Origin: Kineosporia succinea
GTDB lineage: Bacteria > Actinomycetota > Actinomycetes > Actinomycetales > Kineosporiaceae
Length of the DNA stretch: 64,000 bases
NCBI RefSeq assembly: GCF_030811555.1
Contig: NZ_JAUSQZ010000001.1
Location: 744,001-808,000 of the forward strand
Reading direction: 5' to 3'
Part shown: one piece after another, positions 18,836 through 27,261 of the stretch
Layout: each line of letters begins with the position of its first letter
Numbering within the stretch: the first letter of the stretch is position 1
Notes under the pieces: generated by a model
What the model was told of the DNA's origin: nothing
Seen by the model: only the letters and a program-made list of their open reading frames with translations
Database searches by the model: none
Position numbers and translations under genes: made by a program

Positions 18836-18989
18836 GGACCAAAGTCCCTACGCATTCCGGAGCGGGACGGTCACCGTGAGCAGTGGCCGGGCTACGGGTG
18901 TCGGAAATGGGGGCCGCCTGGTCACGGTCGGTTCAACGAGCGGTCGCCCATCGGGTAGCCCCCCGGTTCCCTGCGGAAGGAAGACCAGC

Positions 18990-19361
18990 GTGTCCAACAT
19001 CGAAATCGTCCTCAAGGAAGCCATGCAGATCGACGGCGCCATCGGCGCCGCGCTCGTGGACTACTCCAGCGGCATGACCCTCGGCCAGGCCGGAGGCAGC
19101 GGCACGCTCGACCTCGAGGTCGCCGCCGCGGGCAACACCGAGATCGTCCGCGCGAAGATGCGCACCATGGAGGCGCTGCGTCTGCGCGAGGGCATCGAGG
19201 ACATCCTCATCACCCTCGACACGCAGTACCACCTGATCCGCCTGATCCAGGGGCAGTCCGGCCACGGGCTCTTCCTCTACATGGCGCTCGACAAGCGCCG
19301 CGCCAACCTGGCCCTGGCCCGTCACAAGCTCGCCAACCTCGAGCGCACCATCGAGATCTGA
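18990..19361 (+). CDS. Roadblock/LC7-family protein, copy 2
   Basis: This 123-residue protein is about four-fifths identical to the preceding gene by eye, with the same length and motifs (LKEAMQIDGAIGAALVDYSS, LDLEVAAAGNTEIVR). It differs mainly in charge (MRTMEALRLREGIED against MEALGSREGIQD). The GTG has a GGAAGGA site. Dimer exchange between the two copies is possible. Function is unknown beyond the fold family. Confidence 0.8.
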   Translation: MSNIEIVLKEAMQIDGAIGAALVDYSSGMTLGQAGGSGTLDLEVAAAGNTEIVRAKMRTMEALRLREGIEDILITLDTQYHLIRLIQGQSGHGLFLYMALDKRRANLALARHKLANLERTIEI

Positions 19362-19370
19362 GCGTTCAAC

Positions 19371-19420
19371 GGTGGACGCGTCGGTGGGACTCCCGCGGGA
19401 GTCCCACCGACGCGTCCACC
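19371..19420. terminator. Perfect 50-bp palindrome between convergent genes
   Basis: Arms of 25 bp match without mismatch, beginning GGTGGACGCGTCGGTGGG. There is essentially no loop, so as RNA it forms a long hairpin for both flanking convergent genes. As DNA it could extrude as a cruciform. It contains the motif GGACGCGTCGGT seen at other junctions. Confidence 0.75.
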
Positions 19421-19428
19421 ATCAGGTC

Positions 19429-21480
19429 TCAGGACAGCACGTGCTGCGCCTGGATCGGCAGCTCCCGCACCCGCACGCCGGTCGCGTCGAAGACGGCGTT
19501 GGCCACCGCCGCGGCCGTGCCCACGATCCCGATCTCACCGATGCCCTTGGTACGGGCGCCGCCGAGGTGCTCGTCGTCCTCCTCGATCCAGCCGACGTCG
19601 ATCGAGCCCACGTCGGCACACGACGCCACGTGGTAACCGGCCAGGTCGTGGTTGGCGTAGTCACCGAAGGCCGCGTCCATCACGCCCTCTTCGTGCAGCG
19701 CCATCGACAGGCCCATCGTCATGCCGCCGACGATCTGCGAACGGGCCGTGCGGGCGTTCACGATGCGCCCCGCTGCGAAGATCCCGGTCATCCGCGGCAC
19801 CCGTAGCTCCCCGGTGTCGACGTCGACCCGCACCTCCACGAACTGGGCCCCGTAGGCGCCGCGCGAGTACTGTCCCAGCGCCTCGATGTCGTCGGCCGTG
19901 TTCACCGTGACCTCCGGGGAACCCGAACTGAGCAGCTGGGCGCACGCTTTCGTCACCGCCCAGCCCCACGAGCGCGTGCCCATCGACCCGCCGGCCAGAC
20001 CGGCCGGCGGCAGCTCGGAGTCGCCGATCCGGATCGAGACCCGTTCCAGCGGCAGGTCCAGGGCCTCGGCCGCGAGCTGACGCAGCGCGGTGCGGGCGCC
20101 GGTGCCGATGTCGGTCGCGTTGATCGCGACGGTGTAGTGGCCGTTGCCGTCGGTGGACGCGGTGGCGGTCGCCGGGGCCTCGTAGGTCGGGTAGAACGAC
20201 GCCGCCACCCCGGTCCCGATCAGCCAGCGTCCCTCCTGCCTCGAGCGCGGGGTGCGCGGCCCGGGCTCCCAGCCGAAACGCGCGGCCCCCTCCCGCAGGC
20301 AGGCCACGAGATTGCGGCTGGAGAAGGGGTTGCCGGTCTCCGGGTCGACCTCGGGCTCGTTACGCACCCGCAGCTCGACCGGATCCATCCCGAGGTCGTG
20401 GGCCAGCTCGTCCATCGCCGACTCGAACGCGTAGAACCCCGGGCACTCCCCCGGCGCCCGCATCCACGACGGCACCGGCACGTCGAGCCGGGCCAGGCGG
20501 TGCGACGTGCGCCGGTGCGGCGCGGCGTAGATCTTGCGGGTGGCGACGGCCGTCTGCTCGGCGAACTCCTTGACCGTGGCGGTCTGCTCGACCACCTCGT
20601 GGACGATCGCGTTGAGCCGGCCGTCGGCCTCGGCCCCGAGCCGGATCCGCTGGATCGTGGGGGTGCGGTAGCCGACGAGCGAGAACATCTGCTGCCGGGT
20701 GACGGCGAGTTTCACCGGGCGGCCGGTGACCCGCGCGGCCATCACCGCCAGCACCACGTTCGGCCGGGGCGTGCCCTTGGAGCCGAACCCACCGCCGACG
20801 TGGGCGTTCACGACCCGGACGGCACCCGGCTCGACCTCGAACAGCCCGGCGATCGTCTCGCGCACCGGATGCCCGCCCTGGTTGGAGTCCCACAGCGTGA
20901 GCGTGCCGTCGTCGTGCCAGAGCGCCGTACTGGCGTGCGGTTCCATCGGGTTGTTGTGCAGTGCGACGGTCGTGTACGTGTGGTCGACCGTGACGGGGCT
21001 GGCTTCGAGCGCCCCGTCGGGGTCGCCCTGCCGGGTGTCGGTCTCGAAGCTCGGGTTGACCTGGGCCGGCTTGTACAGGGTCTCGTGGTCGGGGGTCAGC
21101 ACGACGTCGTGGCTGAGCTCCTCGTACTCCACGGGCAGCCGGGCGGCGGCTTCCCGGGCGGCCTCCGGCGTCTTGGCCACCACCAGCGCCACCACCTGCC
21201 CACGGTAGTGCACGTCGCCGTCCTGCAGCACCGCGACCACCGGATCGCCGACATCGCCCAGCCGGGGCGCGTTCTCGTGCCAGAGCACGGCGATCACGTC
21301 GTCGGCCGTGAGCACGTGGTCGGCGCCGACCGACATCACCCGGCCGCGGGCGACGGTCGAGGTGACGATCCAGGCGTAGGCGGTCTGCTCTCCGGACCCG
21401 TACTCGTAGGCGTACTTCGCGGCACCGGTGACCTTCTCGAGGGCCTCGTCGCGCACCACCGGGGCTCCGACGGGGGTCAT
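19429..21480 (-). CDS. Molybdenum hydroxylase, molybdopterin-binding large subunit
   Basis: This 683-residue subunit belongs to the xanthine dehydrogenase/aldehyde oxidase family and carries the molybdenum-pterin cofactor. It has an N-terminal a/b hammerhead domain (about residues 10-115), then the cofactor-binding domains (GGGFGSKG, APGECPGFYAFESAMDELAH, GGSMGTRSW) and a C-terminal KGIGEIGIVG whose glutamate is the catalytic base. At under 700 residues it fits the three-subunit PaoABC-type aldehyde oxidoreductases better than xanthine dehydrogenase. Its ATG overlaps the FAD-subunit stop. Confidence 0.9.
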   Translation of the reverse strand: MTPVGAPVVRDEALEKVTGAAKYAYEYGSGEQTAYAWIVTSTVARGRVMSVGADHVLTADDVIAVLWHENAPRLGDVGDPVVAVLQDGDVHYRGQVVALVVAKTPEAAREAAARLPVEYEELSHDVVLTPDHETLYKPAQVNPSFETDTRQGDPDGALEASPVTVDHTYTTVALHNNPMEPHASTALWHDDGTLTLWDSNQGGHPVRETIAGLFEVEPGAVRVVNAHVGGGFGSKGTPRPNVVLAVMAARVTGRPVKLAVTRQQMFSLVGYRTPTIQRIRLGAEADGRLNAIVHEVVEQTATVKEFAEQTAVATRKIYAAPHRRTSHRLARLDVPVPSWMRAPGECPGFYAFESAMDELAHDLGMDPVELRVRNEPEVDPETGNPFSSRNLVACLREGAARFGWEPGPRTPRSRQEGRWLIGTGVAASFYPTYEAPATATASTDGNGHYTVAINATDIGTGARTALRQLAAEALDLPLERVSIRIGDSELPPAGLAGGSMGTRSWGWAVTKACAQLLSSGSPEVTVNTADDIEALGQYSRGAYGAQFVEVRVDVDTGELRVPRMTGIFAAGRIVNARTARSQIVGGMTMGLSMALHEEGVMDAAFGDYANHDLAGYHVASCADVGSIDVGWIEEDDEHLGGARTKGIGEIGIVGTAAAVANAVFDATGVRVRELPIQAQHVLS

Positions 21481-22460
21481 GACGCCGCCAGCCGGGTGAG
21501 GGCTTCCACGATCATGTTCTCGGCCAGCTTCACCTTGAAGGCGTTGTCGGGCAACGGATCCGCGGCGTCCAGCTCGACGCCCGCGGCCCGGCGGAACTCC
21601 TCGGGGGTGGCCGGGCGCCCGGCCAGCGCGGTCTCGGCCCGGCGGGCCCGCCAGGGCTTGTGGGCCACCGAGCCGATCGCGACGCGCACCTCCCGCACCG
21701 TGCCGTCGGGGGCCCGGTCGAGCCCGGCGGCGACCGAGACCAGGGCGAACGCGTACGAGGCGCGGTCGCGGGCCTTGCGGTAGAGCGAGGTGCGGGTGAC
21801 CTCCCCCGGAGCCGGCAGCTCGATCCCGGTGATCAGGTCGGTGGGCTCGAGAACGGTGTCGCGTGAGGGGTCTTCGCCGGGCGCGCGGTAGAGCTCGGTG
21901 ACCGGGACCCGGCGGTCGCCGGTGGGGCTCTTCACGTGCAGGCGGGCGTCGAGGGCGGCCAGGGCCACGGCGAAGTCGGACGGGTGGGTGGCCACGCAGT
22001 GCTCGCTCGCGCCGAGGATCGCCAGGTCGCGGTGGGCGCCGGTACGGGCCGGGCAGCCACTGCCGGGACGGCGCTTGTTGCAGGGCTTGGTCACGTCCTG
22101 GAAGTAGACGCAGCGGGTGCGCTGCAGCAGGTTTCCGCCCGCGGTGGCCTGGTTGCGCAGCTGCCCGGAGGCACCGGACAGCAGCGCCTGCGACAGCACC
22201 GGGTAGTCGCGGCGCACCCGGGGGTCGGCGGCCAGGTCCGAGTTGCGCACCCCGGCCCCGATCAGCAGGCCGCCCTCGCCGGCCGGCTCGATCCGGTCGA
22301 GATCGAGGCGGGTGACGTCGACCAGGAGGTCGGGGGTCTCGACCCCCAGGCGCATGAGGTCGACGAGATTGGTTCCGCCACCGAGGAACCGGGCTCCGCG
22401 CTCGGCCTGGTGCACGGCGTCGCCGGGGGCCTCGGCGAGGGCGTAGGTGAAGGGTTTCAC
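21477..22460 (-). CDS. Molybdenum hydroxylase, FAD-binding subunit
   Basis: This 327-residue subunit passes electrons from the iron-sulfur subunit to FAD. The PaoB/YagS-type pattern is clear: RFLGGGTNLVDLMRLGV for FAD binding, TAGGNLLQRTRCVYF and CNKRRPGSGCPA. The last holds cysteines that in E. coli PaoB bind an extra 4Fe-4S cluster, so one may be present here. The GTG start is preceded by GGAGGAG and overlaps the upstream stop by GTGA. An open frame extending upstream is in the neighbouring gene's region and is not used. Confidence 0.9.
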   Translation of the reverse strand: MKPFTYALAEAPGDAVHQAERGARFLGGGTNLVDLMRLGVETPDLLVDVTRLDLDRIEPAGEGGLLIGAGVRNSDLAADPRVRRDYPVLSQALLSGASGQLRNQATAGGNLLQRTRCVYFQDVTKPCNKRRPGSGCPARTGAHRDLAILGASEHCVATHPSDFAVALAALDARLHVKSPTGDRRVPVTELYRAPGEDPSRDTVLEPTDLITGIELPAPGEVTRTSLYRKARDRASYAFALVSVAAGLDRAPDGTVREVRVAIGSVAHKPWRARRAETALAGRPATPEEFRRAAGVELDAADPLPDNAFKVKLAENMIVEALTRLAAS

Positions 22461-23098
22461 CGGTTCTCCTCCGGTTCGGCGGGCTTCTCGGGTTCGATGG
22501 TGGACGGGGTGGTGACCGGGGTCTCGTGACTGCCGGTCTCGAGTCCCGGGGTCGCGGTCGCCGCGGCGTCGAGCACCGCGGGCACGATGTTGGCGTAGGC
22601 CCCGCACCGGCACAGGTTGCCGCTCATGCGTTCCCGGACCTCGTTCTCGTCGAGGTGCCCGGGTGTGGCCCCCGGCGGTGTGACCGCCGACGGCCAGCCC
22701 GCTCTCGCCTCCTCGATCACCCCGACCGCCGAGCAGATCTGGCCCGGTGTGCAGTAGCCGCACTGGAACGCGTCCCGTTCGACGAACGCCCGCTGCACCG
22801 GGTGCAGGCCCTCGGGCCCGTCGCCCTCGGCCAGCCCCTCGATCGTGGTGATCCGCCGTCCCTGGGCCGCGACCGCGAGCACCAGGCAGGCGTTGACGCG
22901 GCGCCCGTCGAGCAGCACCGTGCAGGCGCCGCACTGGCCGTGGTCGCACCCCTTCTTGGAACCGGTCAGGCCGAGATGGTCGCGCAGGGCGTCGAGCAGC
23001 GAGGTGCGGTTGTCGAGGGTGATCTCGTGCTCGGAGTCGTTGACGGTGAGACGGATCGCGCTCGTCACCGACGGGGAACGGGTCTGCGTCGTCGTCAT
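22457..23098 (-). CDS. Molybdenum hydroxylase, 2Fe-2S subunit
   Basis: This 213-residue first gene of the operon carries two 2Fe-2S clusters. The plant-ferredoxin domain shows GCDHGQCGACTVLLDG, and the helical domain shows CGYCTPGQICSAVG and GNLCRCGAYANI. It has a longer C-terminal tail rich in Thr/Pro/Glu than usual. The E. coli homologue PaoA is exported by Tat, but no twin-arginine signal is visible at this start, so the complex is probably cytoplasmic. Genes run 2Fe-2S, FAD, Mo with overlapping stops and starts. No PaoD-like maturation gene follows. Confidence 0.9.
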   Translation of the reverse strand: MTTTQTRSPSVTSAIRLTVNDSEHEITLDNRTSLLDALRDHLGLTGSKKGCDHGQCGACTVLLDGRRVNACLVLAVAAQGRRITTIEGLAEGDGPEGLHPVQRAFVERDAFQCGYCTPGQICSAVGVIEEARAGWPSAVTPPGATPGHLDENEVRERMSGNLCRCGAYANIVPAVLDAAATATPGLETGSHETPVTTPSTIEPEKPAEPEENR

Positions 23099-23184
23099 GC
23101 TCCCGCACGCTACGGCTACGCAGTGTGGAGCGCCTGTCGACCATGCCGGTGACGTGACGCACCGGCCGGGCCCGTGACGAACCA

Positions 23185-23190
23185 TAGGAT
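23185..23190 (+). promoter_or_regulatory. Candidate -10 for a leaderless acetyltransferase gene
   Basis: TAGGAT ends 7 bases before the ATG at 23198, the spacing expected when the transcript begins at the start codon. No good -35 is visible. Confidence 0.4.
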
Positions 23191-23197
23191 GACGGAC

Positions 23198-23785
23198 ATG
23201 CCGTCACTGAACTCCCGTGTACTGGAAGCCGGTTCGTGGTCAGCCGTCCCGCAGCCGGTGATCGAGGGCGATGGCCTGCGGCTGCGCCCGTGGCGGACGG
23301 GCGACGAGCCGTTCCTCGTCGGCGCCTACTCCGACCCGGCCATCCAGCGCTGGCACACCTTCGTGCTCGACGACGAGGCCGAGGCCACCGGCTGGATCGA
23401 GCGGGTCAACGCCCGCTGGCCCTCCGAGAAGGCGGCCGACTGGGCCGTGGAGAGCCAGGGCGAGCTGGTGTCCCGCATCGGATTCCGCATCCTCGACCTG
23501 GAGTACGGCGACGCCGAGGTGGCCTACTGGGTGGCTCCGCAGGCCCGCGGCGCCGGCATCGCCTCCCGGGCCCTCACCGTGCTCACCGACTGGGCCCGGG
23601 AGCACGGTCTGCACCGGCTCACGCTGCAGCACTCCACGCAGAACGAGCCGTCGTGCCGGGTCGCGCAGCGCTGCGGATTCCACCTCGAGGGCACGCTGGT
23701 GCGGTCGCTGCTGCACGCCGACGGCTGGCACGACATGCATCTGCACGCGCGCCTCCTCGAAGACCCGGTTACACCTGGGGCATGA
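23198..23785 (+). CDS. GNAT family N-acetyltransferase (RimJ/RimL-like)
   Basis: This 195-residue acetyltransferase has the GNAT core in order: GDGLRLRPWRTGDE at the first strand, VAYWVAPQARGAGIASRAL as the acetyl-CoA-binding motif A (usual form Q/RxxGxG/A), and a C-terminal NEPSCRVAQRCGFHLEG typical of the RimJ/RimL subgroup. It may acetylate a protein N-terminus, ribosomal protein or small molecule. Starts at 23189 and 23174 are in frame; 23198 is preferred for the adjacent -10-like TAGGAT. The stop overlaps the next gene as ATGA. Confidence 0.85.
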   Translation: MPSLNSRVLEAGSWSAVPQPVIEGDGLRLRPWRTGDEPFLVGAYSDPAIQRWHTFVLDDEAEATGWIERVNARWPSEKAADWAVESQGELVSRIGFRILDLEYGDAEVAYWVAPQARGAGIASRALTVLTDWAREHGLHRLTLQHSTQNEPSCRVAQRCGFHLEGTLVRSLLHADGWHDMHLHARLLEDPVTPGA

Positions 23786-24219
23786 CCAGTACCAGCCGCA
23801 CCGTCATCGTCGACAGGCCGGTCGAGGTGGTCGCCGCGTACCTGTCCGACTTCACCACCTCCGCCGAGTGGGACCCGCACACCGTCTCGTGCCGGCATCT
23901 CGACGACGGGCCGCTCGCGATCGGCTCCCGCTTCGAGAACGTGCAGCGGCTGGCCGGTCACGACTCCTCGCTCGTCTACACCGTGGCCGAGTTCGAGCCG
24001 GGCCGCCGCATCCTGCTGACCGGCGGCAACGACACCGTCGACAGCCGCGACGAGATGACCTTCACGCCCACCCCCGACGGCGGCACGCAGGTCACCTACT
24101 CGATCGACATCACGCTGAAGGGCGCGGCCAAGCTGGCCACCCCGGTGATGCCGCCCGCGCTGAAGAAGCTGGCCGACGAGGGCGCGGAGAGTCTCGAGGC
24201 GAGGCTGCGGGCCCTGTAG
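23782..24219 (+). CDS. SRPBCC (START-like) family protein
   Basis: This 145-residue protein starts SRTVIVDRPVEVVAAYLSDF, and has AEWDPHTVSCRHL and a final long helix (MPPALKKLADEGAESLEARL). This is the SRPBCC ligand-binding fold. It is translationally coupled to the GNAT gene by an ATGA overlap, so the two probably act together or share expression. Ligand is unknown. Confidence 0.8.
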   Translation: MTSTSRTVIVDRPVEVVAAYLSDFTTSAEWDPHTVSCRHLDDGPLAIGSRFENVQRLAGHDSSLVYTVAEFEPGRRILLTGGNDTVDSRDEMTFTPTPDGGTQVTYSIDITLKGAAKLATPVMPPALKKLADEGAESLEARLRAL

Positions 24220-24253
24220 ACGCACCCGGGGCGAGCGTCCACGCGTCCATCGT

Positions 24254-24281
24254 TAAAGGCTCCTGGCCCCGCTGCCGACAC
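24254..24281 (+). promoter_or_regulatory. Sigma-28 (FliA)-like promoter upstream of the chemotaxis receptor
   Basis: TAAA is followed by 16 bases and GCCGACAC. The motility-sigma consensus is TAAA, 14-16 bases, GCCGATAA, so the -35 is perfect and the -10 matches 6 of 8. Predicted start is about 20-25 bases before the receptor's GTG. Confidence 0.55.
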
Positions 24282-24310
24282 TGCGCTGAACGAGCGACGG
24301 GGGTCGAGCG

Positions 24311-25804
24311 GTGGGAACCAGACGTAGGTGGCGGCGGCGGCCGATGACGGTGCGCGCCACCGTGTTCAGCTCCCTGGCGTTCGTGCTGACGCTCACCCTG
24401 GTGATGGCGGTGCTGGCGCTGACCGGGCTGCAGCGCGTGGTCGAGCGCAAGGACCGGGTGATCGAGCACGACACCGCGCTCGTGCTCGACGCCCGCTCGC
24501 TGATGGACCTGCGCGACGCCCGCGCGGCCGCCAACCGTGGCTACCTGCTCTCCGGCCTGGGCAAGTACCTGGGCGAGCAGTACAAGCTGGACGAGTGGCT
24601 CGGCGCGCAGCTGGACGAGCTCGACGACGCCGTGGACACCGACCACGGGCGCACCCTCATCGGCGAGATCCGCAGCCTGCAGGACAACTTCATCGATCTC
24701 GACCAGACGCCGATCCGGCTGAAACAGGCCGGGGCCCCGACGGACGAGGTGGTGCGGGCCTGGCAGAGCATCGACGCCCAGCGGGTGCGCACGACCGCCG
24801 CGATGGACGAACTGTACGTCTACCTGCAGGGCCTCGTGCACGACCGGGAGGAGGCCGCGACCCGCACGGCGCACCAAGGGGTTCTGCAGATCGTCCTGGC
24901 GTTCGTCGCGATCCTCATCGGCTCCTCGTTCGTGGCGTCGCTGGTGGTGCGACAGGTGCGGGGGCAGGTGATGACGGCGGTGCGATCGGTGCAGTCGTCG
25001 ACCGTCGGCCTGCGCGCGAGCGCCCGTAAACAGGCCGAGGGCGCTTCGGAACAGGCCAGTTCGGCGGCGGAGATCGCGACCACGGTGAGGGAGATGCTCA
25101 CCGAGTCGCGGCGGATCGCGGACGGGGCCCAGGACGTGGTCGCGGCGGCCGGGCAGACGGCGGACGCGGGGAGGCACGGCAAGGACGTCGTGCTGGCCAC
25201 GCGGTCGTCGATGGAACGCATCCGGGAGCACTCGGGCTCGGTCGACGCGCACATGGACGACCTGACCCTGAAGGCCCGGCAGATCGCCGGAGTGGTCGAG
25301 ATCGTCTCGGAACTGGCCGAACTCACCAACATCGTGGCGATCAACGCGAGTATCGAGGCCGTCGGGGCGGGGGCCGGGGGTTCCCGGTTCGCGGCGCTGG
25401 CCGAGGAGATCCGGACCCTGGCCGACCGGGTCAGCGGCTCCACCCGGGAGATCGTGGAGCTCATCGAGTCGGTCGCGAGCGCCGTGGACGACACCCGCCG
25501 GGTCAGCCGCGAGGCCTCGGACGTGGTGGAGGCCGGTGCGTCGCAGGTCGGGGCCGCGGTGGAGAGCTTCGAGGAGATCGTGGCGCTGGTCGCGACGACG
25601 ATGGAGTCGGCCCGGCAGATCCAGCAGTCGACCAGCCAGCAGACGGTGGCCGTGGAGCAGACCGACCAGGCGATCTCGGCGATGGCCTCGGCGACCCGCG
25701 AGCACCAGCGGACGGCCGGGGACACCTCGGCGACCGCGGAGGAGCTGGCGACCGCGTCGTACCGGCTGGGGACGCTGGTGGAGGCCTCGAAGGGCGACGG
25801 GTAG
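24311..25804 (+). CDS. Methyl-accepting chemotaxis protein
   Basis: This 497-residue receptor has one membrane helix at about residues 16-35, a periplasmic helical region of about 155 residues (DARAAANRGYLLSG resembles CHASE3-like sensors), a second helix at about 190-212, then a long coiled-coil signalling domain. The hairpin tip reads ELTNIVAINASIEAVGAGAG followed by GSRFAALAEEIRTLADR, a diverged version of the usual tip that docks CheA and CheW. No clear HAMP domain is visible. Its presence implies a motile cell. The GTG start is used; an ATG at 24344 is an alternative. Confidence 0.9.
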   Translation: MGTRRRWRRRPMTVRATVFSSLAFVLTLTLVMAVLALTGLQRVVERKDRVIEHDTALVLDARSLMDLRDARAAANRGYLLSGLGKYLGEQYKLDEWLGAQLDELDDAVDTDHGRTLIGEIRSLQDNFIDLDQTPIRLKQAGAPTDEVVRAWQSIDAQRVRTTAAMDELYVYLQGLVHDREEAATRTAHQGVLQIVLAFVAILIGSSFVASLVVRQVRGQVMTAVRSVQSSTVGLRASARKQAEGASEQASSAAEIATTVREMLTESRRIADGAQDVVAAAGQTADAGRHGKDVVLATRSSMERIREHSGSVDAHMDDLTLKARQIAGVVEIVSELAELTNIVAINASIEAVGAGAGGSRFAALAEEIRTLADRVSGSTREIVELIESVASAVDDTRRVSREASDVVEAGASQVGAAVESFEEIVALVATTMESARQIQQSTSQQTVAVEQTDQAISAMASATREHQRTAGDTSATAEELATASYRLGTLVEASKGDG

Positions 25805-25935
25805 GCGGCGGGTAGCCCGGGCGGGTGGTTGCCGCCGCGCTGCCCGAACGCGCTATTTGAAGCCGCTAACACCCTCCGCCGGGCGGTCGACGGGGGGCTC
25901 AATCTTTTCCCTCACCGGAGAGCGGAGGAGCCGTC

Positions 25936-26460
25936 ATGGAAACGGTGACCTATCCGTACGCGGGCAGACAGTCGGTCAAGAACAACGACGAGGCCCGCGC
26001 CCGGGCGAAACGTGAGCTCGGCCAGGAAGTCCTGATCTCCCACATCGGCTGGAAGCACGAGGCCGGTGACACCCTCTGCGTGGTGGAGTACCTCTCCCCC
26101 GGCGAGGCGACCGCCCACGACCGGGCCCCCGACAGCCGGAAGTCGCTGCAGCGCAACAACGGCCGCTGCCGTCCGGCGCACGTGCACAACGCTCTGCTGG
26201 AGATGGGCGGCTCCGCCACGATCCACGACATCGCCCTGGCGCTCGACCTGGACACGGTCTGGCTCACCCGGCAGATGGAACGCCCGGACTGGCAGCTGGA
26301 GATCGGCGCCTCGGGCGGCTTCGCCGGTGAGTTCACCGAGCTCACCCTGGACATGACCACCGCCGTCCGGATCGACACCCCGGCCGACCCGGCACCGGCG
26401 CCCCGCACGTTCCGGGGGATGCCGGGCATGCTGGCCTCGGCGGTGTCGCGGCTGCGCTGA
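25936..26460 (+). CDS. Uncharacterised protein, 174 residues
   Basis: I do not recognise this protein. The ATG follows a good GGAGG site. It begins METVTYPYAGRQSVKNNDEA, with a lysine/arginine-rich helix (RARAKRELGQEVLISHIGWK). A central block (HVHNALLEMGGSATIHDIALALDLDTVWLTRQME) looks like a winged-helix or MarR-type helix-turn-helix. The end is proline-rich. There is no signal peptide or membrane helix. It sits alone after the chemotaxis receptor and convergent with surE. Confidence 0.6.
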   Translation: METVTYPYAGRQSVKNNDEARARAKRELGQEVLISHIGWKHEAGDTLCVVEYLSPGEATAHDRAPDSRKSLQRNNGRCRPAHVHNALLEMGGSATIHDIALALDLDTVWLTRQMERPDWQLEIGASGGFAGEFTELTLDMTTAVRIDTPADPAPAPRTFRGMPGMLASAVSRLR

Positions 26461-26484
26461 GGTGGCCCGAGGACGCGGTCCTGG

Positions 26485-27261
26485 TCACGAGGGGTTGTGG
26501 CCGGGACCGCGGCCCGGCTCCTGGATTCCTTCCAGGCTGACGGCTTCCGCCGTGATCGGCGGGCGCAGGGCCGTCGCCGTGGCCCACCCCTCGCGCAGCA
26601 GCGCGACGTCGGTGCCGGGCTCCGGCTCGTCCTGGATCTCCTGGAACGTCGCTGTCACGTAGCCCTCGCCGATCTCCCCGATCTCGGCCGACACCGCCCC
26701 GAAGGCGGCGAGCCGGGCCGGCCGGATCCCGCGCAGCTCCCCGGGCGGGATGTCGGGCACGTTCACGTTCAGCACGTACGGGGTGTCCCGGTGCTCGAGG
26801 AACCAGGACAGTGCCCGGTCGGTCACCGTGCGGGCGGTCTCGAACCAGCGGGGGCTGCCGCCGATCAGCGACACCGCTATCGCCGGGAGGCCCTGCGACA
26901 CCGCGGTGAGCCCGGCCCCGACCGTGCCCGAGTGCAGCACGGCCTGGCCGGTGTTCGGCCCGTGGTTGACGCCGGAGAGCACGATGTCCGGCGGATCGCC
27001 GAAAGCGCCCCGTACCGCTACGAACACGATCATGGCGGGGGACGCGTGCACGCCCAGGGCGGGCACGCCGGCCACGGTGGTGCGCTCGGTGAGCAGACGC
27101 CCGTCGTCCTCCAGCACCGAGAGCATGGCGCTGGCGCCGCTGCGCTCCTGGTGCGGCGCCGCGACCGTGACCTCCAGCCCGGCGGCCAGCGCGGCCTCGG
27201 TGAGGGTACGGATGCCCTCGCTCGAGACCCCGTCGTCGTTGGTGATGAGTGCGCGGGTCAC
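26485..27261 (-). CDS. surE: 5'/3'-nucleotidase SurE
   Basis: This 258-residue metal-dependent phosphatase removes phosphate from nucleoside monophosphates. SurE motifs are all present: ITNDDG at the N-terminus (metal ligands), SGVNHGPNTG, and HSGTVGAGL with the conserved histidine/serine loop. The GTG start follows GGAGGACCT and overlaps the stop of the upstream PfkB kinase gene (GTGA), so the two are co-translated. Coupling to a sugar kinase suggests a salvage or phosphosugar role. Confidence 0.92.
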   Translation of the reverse strand: MTRALITNDDGVSSEGIRTLTEAALAAGLEVTVAAPHQERSGASAMLSVLEDDGRLLTERTTVAGVPALGVHASPAMIVFVAVRGAFGDPPDIVLSGVNHGPNTGQAVLHSGTVGAGLTAVSQGLPAIAVSLIGGSPRWFETARTVTDRALSWFLEHRDTPYVLNVNVPDIPPGELRGIRPARLAAFGAVSAEIGEIGEGYVTATFQEIQDEPEPGTDVALLREGWATATALRPPITAEAVSLEGIQEPGRGPGHNPS

